DNA of 26,419 nt from WRIS01 sp031549175. Lineage in GTDB: Bacteria; Actinomycetota; Coriobacteriia; Coriobacteriales; Eggerthellaceae. Within the stretch, counting starts at the first letter, position 1; the number at the start of each line of letters is the position of its first letter. The notes under the pieces were generated by a model that worked only from the letters and a program-made list of their open reading frames with translations, was not told where the DNA came from and did no database searches. Made by a program: the position numbers and the translations under genes. Below, in pieces: positions 22,742-26,419 of the stretch. Where the stretch lies: NCBI GenBank assembly GCA_031549175.1, contig JAVBQH010000106.1, positions 1 to 26,419 on the forward strand, in the 5' to 3' direction.

Positions 22742-23856
22742 TAGAAGAGCATGATCATCGCGATGGCGAATGCGACGATTATCGCGAGCCCGCCGACCAT
22801 GATCGCCCACACGCCGGGGCGGGCGAAGTTGACCGTCCAACCGATGCCGAAACGTTTCGGCAGGAAGAGGCTGGGATCCTCCGGGTTGAAATAGATGATG
22901 CCCAGCTTCCAATACTTGTCCTCATCGGCAAGTATGACATCGGAATCCTGCATGCGGGCAAACACCCGCGACCCCCCTTGCCCATACACGAGCGAGATCA
23001 CGATCGAGCCGAAAACCAAGACCATGGCGCCGATTATGACTATGAGGGCCATTTGGGCAAGGCTCATGATGCCCATGAAGGTAAGCGGCAGCGTGGCCAG
23101 CAAGGCACAGAGCATGAGCCCGCCGATGACCAGGTACAGACTTTGGGCATGGGCGAACATGCCATAGGCAAGGGCGCTTGTCGCCGGCGCCGACGGATCG
23201 ATGCTGCGCTTCGAGCGCGTAATGCCCCAATGCCCGAAAATGAAACTTCCTGCGATGATGGCCTGGACGAGCACGGGAGAAAAGACCACGAACCAGGATT
23301 TCTCGGTATAGGTGGTCACGCTTCCATCGAAACCGGCATGCGTCGGAATCTGGTCGGGCATGTTCGCATAGCCGACGGCGCCGATGACGAAGGTGATTAT
23401 AAGGATCGGGATATACAACAGGTCCCATTTCAGCGAAACCGCCTGGGGGATCGATTCGCCGCCGATAAGCGCCGCCGATTCCTGCTGCCTTGCCTCCCAA
23501 TGCTGCTCGGCCTTGTAGAGCCGCACTTTATGCCGGTAATGGAGCATGAGGAAATAGCCGGCAAGGCAGATGCCCAAGACGCCTACCACCAAAAGAAGCA
23601 CGGTTCCCACATCGTTGTTGACGGCGGCCAGCATGAAGGTAGCAGCGGTGAGGAGGGCGGTGATGACCAGCATTATTGCTGCATAATTGCGCTTGAGCCC
23701 CCGCAGGTAGCCGTCGTGGAGCGCCGTGGCGGGAACGGTCACGGTAAAGCACTCGTTCTTCCTCATGAGGAAAGGGGTGAGGATCATGATGATGCCGGTA
23801 AGGGGCACGAGCAGGCCCATGAGTAACAACATCAAGGTTGAATCGCTTGCGCTCAT
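22741..23856 (-). CDS. DUF1648/DUF5808 membrane protein, GntR-paired
   Basis: A 371-residue membrane protein with about eight hydrophobic segments. A DUF1648-like element, GAVGYANMPDQIPTHAGFDGSVTTYTEKS, lies near the middle. A DUF5808-like soluble region, DEDKYWKLGIIYFNPEDPSLFLPKRFGIGWTVNFA, precedes the last helix. DUF1648 proteins resemble SdpI-type immunity or signalling membrane proteins, and many are encoded beside a GntR/YtrA regulator, as here. The actual role is unknown; a cell-envelope stress or antimicrobial-peptide response is possible but not shown. Its ATG overlaps the GntR stop by four bases (ATGA), so the two are translationally coupled. The stop touches the type A repeat. Confidence 0.85.
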   Translation of the reverse strand: MSASDSTLMLLLMGLLVPLTGIIMILTPFLMRKNECFTVTVPATALHDGYLRGLKRNYAAIMLVITALLTAATFMLAAVNNDVGTVLLLVVGVLGICLAGYFLMLHYRHKVRLYKAEQHWEARQQESAALIGGESIPQAVSLKWDLLYIPILIITFVIGAVGYANMPDQIPTHAGFDGSVTTYTEKSWFVVFSPVLVQAIIAGSFIFGHWGITRSKRSIDPSAPATSALAYGMFAHAQSLYLVIGGLMLCALLATLPLTFMGIMSLAQMALIVIIGAMVLVFGSIVISLVYGQGGSRVFARMQDSDVILADEDKYWKLGIIYFNPEDPSLFLPKRFGIGWTVNFARPGVWAIMVGGLAIIVAFAIAMIMLF

Positions 23857-24254
23857 CGCTTTTCTCCTTCGTAGGCGGCCTCGGCCGCACCTTCGGCCGC
23901 TTCCAGAAATGCCTCGATCGAACCGCCCCGCGCCCGATGGGCAAGGGCCAAAGATTGCAGGGTGTCACTCATCTTGAGATGCTCCGCCTCGCCCTTATTG
24001 AGCGAGTCACAGTCTTGAGGATCGGCTACATACGCTCCTGACCTGCCTCTCATCACGAGATACCCTTCATCGCGCAAAACCGCATAGGCTTTGTTGACCG
24101 TGTGCAGGTTGATACCCAAATCTCGTGCAAGGGCGCGGACCGACGGCAGGGCTTCGCCGGGAGAAATCTCCCCTTGCGCGATAGCCGTGATCAGCTGAGA
24201 GCGGATCTGCATATAGAGGGGCTCTTCGGCTGACTGGTCTATTCGGACGATCAT
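23853..24254 (-). CDS. GntR family (YtrA subfamily) transcriptional regulator
   Basis: A 133-residue protein. An N-terminal GntR winged helix (EPLYMQIRSQLITAIAQGEISPGEALPSVRALARDLGINLHTVNKAYAVLRDEGYLVMRGRSGAYV) is followed by only ~60 residues of helical tail. That short C-terminus, with no ligand-binding domain, is typical of YtrA regulators, which dimerise and repress an operon with membrane or ABC transporter genes. ATG 24254 has GGAGAGGAGGG upstream. It is the first gene of a two-gene operon with the DUF1648 protein. A 9-bp inverted repeat lies directly upstream and overlaps the promoter, consistent with autorepression relieved by an envelope-active compound (inference). Confidence 0.9.
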   Translation of the reverse strand: MIVRIDQSAEEPLYMQIRSQLITAIAQGEISPGEALPSVRALARDLGINLHTVNKAYAVLRDEGYLVMRGRSGAYVADPQDCDSLNKGEAEHLKMSDTLQSLALAHRARGGSIEAFLEAAEGAAEAAYEGEKR

Positions 24255-24283
24255 GGAGCGGCCCTCCTCTCCTGCTTGCTTGG

Positions 24284-24308
24284 TTTGTTATAGTTATTAT
24301 ATAACAAA
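24284..24308. promoter_or_regulatory. Operator of the GntR-DUF1648 operon
   Basis: TTTGTTATA (24284-24292) and TATAACAAA (24300-24308) form a perfect 9-bp inverted repeat with a 7-bp spacer. It overlaps the predicted -10 boxes of the operon. Confidence 0.65.
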
Positions 24309-24316
24309 TATGACAA
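24287..24316 (-). promoter_or_regulatory. Promoter of the GntR-DUF1648 operon
   Basis: On the minus strand TTGTCA (24311-24316) and TATAAC (24287-24292) are 18 bp apart. A perfect TATAAT (24296-24301) also lies inside the operator but lacks a well-spaced -35. Confidence 0.5.
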
Positions 24317-24407
24317 AAAATCTTCGAGAAGGGTAACGGTTCATAGAGTAATCTGGTGGGAAGAGACAAAACGCGCTACGATGGATTCCCGAAGAAAGGA
24401 ACCGGAT

Positions 24408-25079
24408 ATGCAGTTGCCTGGCTTAACAACCATAAAGCCCCACCAAACCGACCTCCTCGACCGGCTCGCCAAAATGATGGGGACCAGTTTTCTCAAAGAG
24501 CCTTGGACCGAGGTTTGGTTCACGGCGCTTGACGAGATCGGCTCCACGCCCGAGCGCAAGGCCGAGATATCCCAAGCCGTTATGACCTACGATTTCCTTG
24601 TAGGAGCCCCTTTCGAATGCGTCTACGCGCTCCCCGACTTCAGCGCCGGAGCGGGAGGATACCTCTTAAGCGAACTGGGCGGGCAAACCTGGAACACGCT
24701 GGAAGAGCAGGCTGTCAAGCAGATGTCGGAAGCAGTACTTGACGAACAGGAAAGACGCGTGCTTCTCGGACAAGCGGCGCGTATGAAGCATATCTCCAAC
24801 TTCTCATGGTTCGAGGACGACGCGCGGGGCGCGGACTTCATCCATTTCTTCTCGATAGGCGTCGATACCGGGATGCAAGGCCGCGGCATCCTTCGAAAGC
24901 TCCTGGGCCCTTTTCTTGACTACGCCGATGAACTGGGAATAAACTGCTACTTGGAATGCTATAACGACCGCAACGAGTCGATATATTCCCACTTCGACTT
25001 CGAGACGGTGCAACGCTTCACCGACCCTGAGTTCGAGATATTCGAGCGCTGTATGGTGCGCAGGCCGCAAAATGCCTAA
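24408..25079 (+). CDS. GNAT-type acetyltransferase
   Basis: A 223-residue protein. The C-terminal third has a GNAT core: FIHFFSIGVDTGMQGRGILRKLLGPFLDYADELG, where GMQGRGI matches the acetyl-CoA pyrophosphate loop (Q/RxxGxG/A), followed by CYLECYNDRNESIYSHFDFETVQRF as the final strands. The N-terminal ~130 residues are less conserved and could bind the acceptor. The substrate is not recognisable. I chose ATG 24408 (MQLPGL) because AAAGGA lies seven bases upstream. The in-frame ATG at 24381 lacks a binding site and overlaps this one. It is transcribed divergently from the GntR operon and followed 46 bp later by an acyl carrier protein gene. Confidence 0.8.
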   Translation: MQLPGLTTIKPHQTDLLDRLAKMMGTSFLKEPWTEVWFTALDEIGSTPERKAEISQAVMTYDFLVGAPFECVYALPDFSAGAGGYLLSELGGQTWNTLEEQAVKQMSEAVLDEQERRVLLGQAARMKHISNFSWFEDDARGADFIHFFSIGVDTGMQGRGILRKLLGPFLDYADELGINCYLECYNDRNESIYSHFDFETVQRFTDPEFEIFERCMVRRPQNA

Positions 25080-25087
25080 GGCTCTAG

Positions 25088-25093
25088 TACAAT
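25088..25093 (+). promoter_or_regulatory. Possible -10 box of acpP
   Basis: TACAAT lies 32 bp upstream of the acpP start, in the short gap after the GNAT stop. The -35 region is poor, so readthrough from the GNAT gene is also possible. Confidence 0.3.
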
Positions 25094-25125
25094 AGGCGTC
25101 ACACGAGAAAAGGACGGTGTGCCCA

Positions 25126-25347
25126 ATGGACGTTTTGGCTTTGATCAAATCAATGCTTGAAGAAAACCTCGACATCGACCCCTCGACGGTCGACGAGAAC
25201 TCTACCTTCCAATCGTTGGGGGTGGATTCGCTCGACATGATCGAGCTGATCAGCGACCTTGAAGACAAATGTGAGATCGACTTCGGCGATCCTGAAGACC
25301 TGGAGACCGTCGGCGACCTCGTCTCCTACATCAAGACCCTCCAGTAA
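25126..25347 (+). CDS. acpP: Acyl carrier protein
   Basis: A 73-residue acidic protein of the ACP fold. The phosphopantetheine attachment serine is Ser35 in LGVDSLDMIEL, and helix III residues EDKCEIDFGDPEDLETVGDLVSYI fit the family. It would carry acyl chains as 4'-phosphopantetheine thioesters in fatty acid or related synthesis. I favour ATG 25126 over the in-frame GTG at 25117, because AAAAGGA ends only two bases before the GTG but ~11 before the ATG. It stands apart from any visible fatty acid synthesis gene, next to a GNAT gene and convergent with rhaD. It could be the primary ACP or a specialised one; sequence alone does not settle this. Confidence 0.88.
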   Translation: MDVLALIKSMLEENLDIDPSTVDENSTFQSLGVDSLDMIELISDLEDKCEIDFGDPEDLETVGDLVSYIKTLQ

Positions 25348-25350
25348 GGG

Positions 25351-25386
25351 AAACAAAGGAAAAGAGGCCGTCCCTTCTCCTTGTTT
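25351..25386. terminator. Possible bidirectional terminator between acpP and rhaD
   Basis: AAACAA (25351-25356) pairs with TTGTTT (25381-25386), and GGA, AAG and GG pair further in, with small bulges and a CCGT loop. A-rich and T-rich sides fit both directions, but the stem overlaps the rhaD stop and is imperfect. Confidence 0.4.
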
Positions 25387-26275
25387 AGCCGAGGTATGCC
25401 TCGTTGATGACGACGCCGAAGCTCTTTGCGGTAGCGCGGACATCATCGTCGGTCATCACCTGGGCAAAACCTTCCCCACCTTCAGCAGCCTTCGCCGTCA
25501 GGAAGATGCCCGAGGTCTTTTCGATGGTATGCATGACCCCGAAGGCCTGGTCGAAATCGGGGCTCGCGCAAAATACCCCGTGGTGCGGCCACACCACCGC
25601 ACGATGCGTCTCCATAAGCGTTCCTGTTTCCCGCGCAATCTCCTGGCTGCCCGGCACCATCCAAGGAGACACCCCGACGCCTTCGGGGATCACCATGATG
25701 GACTCGGAAAGGCTTTTCCAGAGTGCCTGGGAATACAGCTTCGAATCCGCCGCCATCACCAGGCTCATCGCAGCGACGTGCGCCGGATGCGCATGGTAGA
25801 TGACACGGTCGGCACCGTTGGATACGGCCTTCCTCACCGCATGGATCATAAAATGGCTTGGAAACTCGCTGGTCGGACGGCCGCCATGCTTCAATCCCCA
25901 TACCAGGCGCCATGAGTCCCCCGCCTGGTTGATCTCGATGATGCCTATATTTCCCGATGGGTCGTTGGCCAAGGTGCGGAAATGGCTTCCCGTTCCCGTG
26001 ACGGCGAAATGTTCGCCTTGAAGGCCTTGTGCCTGGATACCGAGTTGAACCCAAGGGCCCGGGTTCTCGTTGAAGTATGAGCGGTAGGCGGCCACTTCAT
26101 CGAGGGTCATGCGGTAGCTCAGGTTGCCGCCATTGCTTTCGTGCCAGCCTTGGTCCCAGCCGTCTTGGCAAAGGCGCACGAACGACTTGAGGAAGGCGCG
26201 TTGCTCGATGGACACCTCCGACACGACATTCTTGACTTTCGCGACTCCCCGGTCAAAGATATTCTGGTTTTCCAT
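25385..26275 (-). CDS. rhaD: Rhamnulose-1-phosphate aldolase
   Basis: A 296-residue class II aldolase that splits L-rhamnulose 1-phosphate into dihydroxyacetone phosphate and lactaldehyde. Zn2+ ligands and active-site residues of the family are present: ESNGGNLSYR (phosphate loop, 48-51), TSEFPSHF (Glu137), YHAHPAHV (His161, His163) and WPHHGVF (His231-232). The length is close to that of E. coli RhaD (274). I chose ATG 26275 (MENQN) with AAAGGA seven bases upstream, rather than the in-frame codon at 26293. No rhamnose isomerase or kinase gene is seen in the window; related genes may lie to the right. The upstream 140 bp are AT-poor, with a TTTAAAT patch but no clear promoter. Confidence 0.92.
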   Translation of the reverse strand: MENQNIFDRGVAKVKNVVSEVSIEQRAFLKSFVRLCQDGWDQGWHESNGGNLSYRMTLDEVAAYRSYFNENPGPWVQLGIQAQGLQGEHFAVTGTGSHFRTLANDPSGNIGIIEINQAGDSWRLVWGLKHGGRPTSEFPSHFMIHAVRKAVSNGADRVIYHAHPAHVAAMSLVMAADSKLYSQALWKSLSESIMVIPEGVGVSPWMVPGSQEIARETGTLMETHRAVVWPHHGVFCASPDFDQAFGVMHTIEKTSGIFLTAKAAEGGEGFAQVMTDDDVRATAKSFGVVINEAYLG

Positions 26276-26392
26276 ATGATTCCTTTCACTCAAGGGCCGC
26301 CGGTTGCGGTGATTTAAATACTATTGACTTTTGGATGTTGCCCCGCCCAATTGCTGCCGAGGCGTTACCTTGCCAGTGCATGCGGGGCGCCA

Positions 26393-26419
26393 GGCCGAGA
26401 AAAGGGGACAGTCCCCTTT
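26393..26419 (+). repeat. Palindromic repeat, type A, copy 3 (cut by window end)
   Basis: The first 27 bases of the same 34-nt element, in the orientation of copy 1, including the GGCC flank and the central A. It lies ~120 bp upstream of rhaD. Confidence 0.85.

Overview
The window is a high-GC, gene-dense bacterial chromosome segment. Most genes have AAAGGA-type ribosome binding sites, GTG and TTG starts are used, and several -10 boxes are of TANNNT or extended type. A tandem-domain acyl-CoA dehydratase activase, a RecJ-RecQ-type fusion, YccF, UMF1 and a lysC-asd pair all occur near many short palindromic repeats. Together these suggest an anaerobic Actinomycetota member of class Coriobacteriia, probably Eggerthellaceae. 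That placement is inference from gene content, not a database result.

Layout. 1-2990: a TetR regulator and the N-terminal ~724 codons of a giant 2-hydroxyacyl-CoA dehydratase activase (truncated by the window edge), one minus-strand operon. 3290-4654: a UPF0210/DUF711 protein. 4683-5485: a RelB-like antitoxin / PIN toxin pair behind a perfect 18-bp palindrome. 5527-6839: YccF membrane protein and TlyA methyltransferase. 6928-7360: a lone PadR regulator. 7542-10058: lysC and asd, the first two steps of the aspartate family pathway. 10228-13417: a UMF1 MFS transporter, diverging from a Zn-dependent phospholipase C-like protein plus a TRIC/UPF0126 channel. 13440-15295: Pit phosphate transporter with its DUF47 partner. 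15350-16006: an MBL-fold hydrolase. 16103-21933: a RecJ-helicase fusion overlapping the bifunctional (p)ppGpp synthetase/hydrolase Rel. 22190-22696: a Nim-like flavin-binding protein. 22741-24308: a DUF1648 membrane protein with a YtrA-type GntR repressor. 24408-25347: a GNAT acetyltransferase and an acyl carrier protein. 25385-26275: rhamnulose-1-phosphate aldolase.

Most genes are ordinary housekeeping or metabolic genes, and I see no large novel defence or mobile system. The most unusual signal is intergenic: a set of palindromic elements with different arms but one shared core, GGGWCAGDCCC. They occur as single oriented copies or as inverted pairs, and some appear to serve as terminators or as promoter or leader parts. 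Other notable points are -10 boxes placed for leaderless mRNAs at the divergent tlyA and padR genes, the RelB-PIN hybrid toxin-antitoxin pair, and a possible Pho-box direct repeat ahead of pit. No tRNA, rRNA, CRISPR array or insertion sequence was seen.
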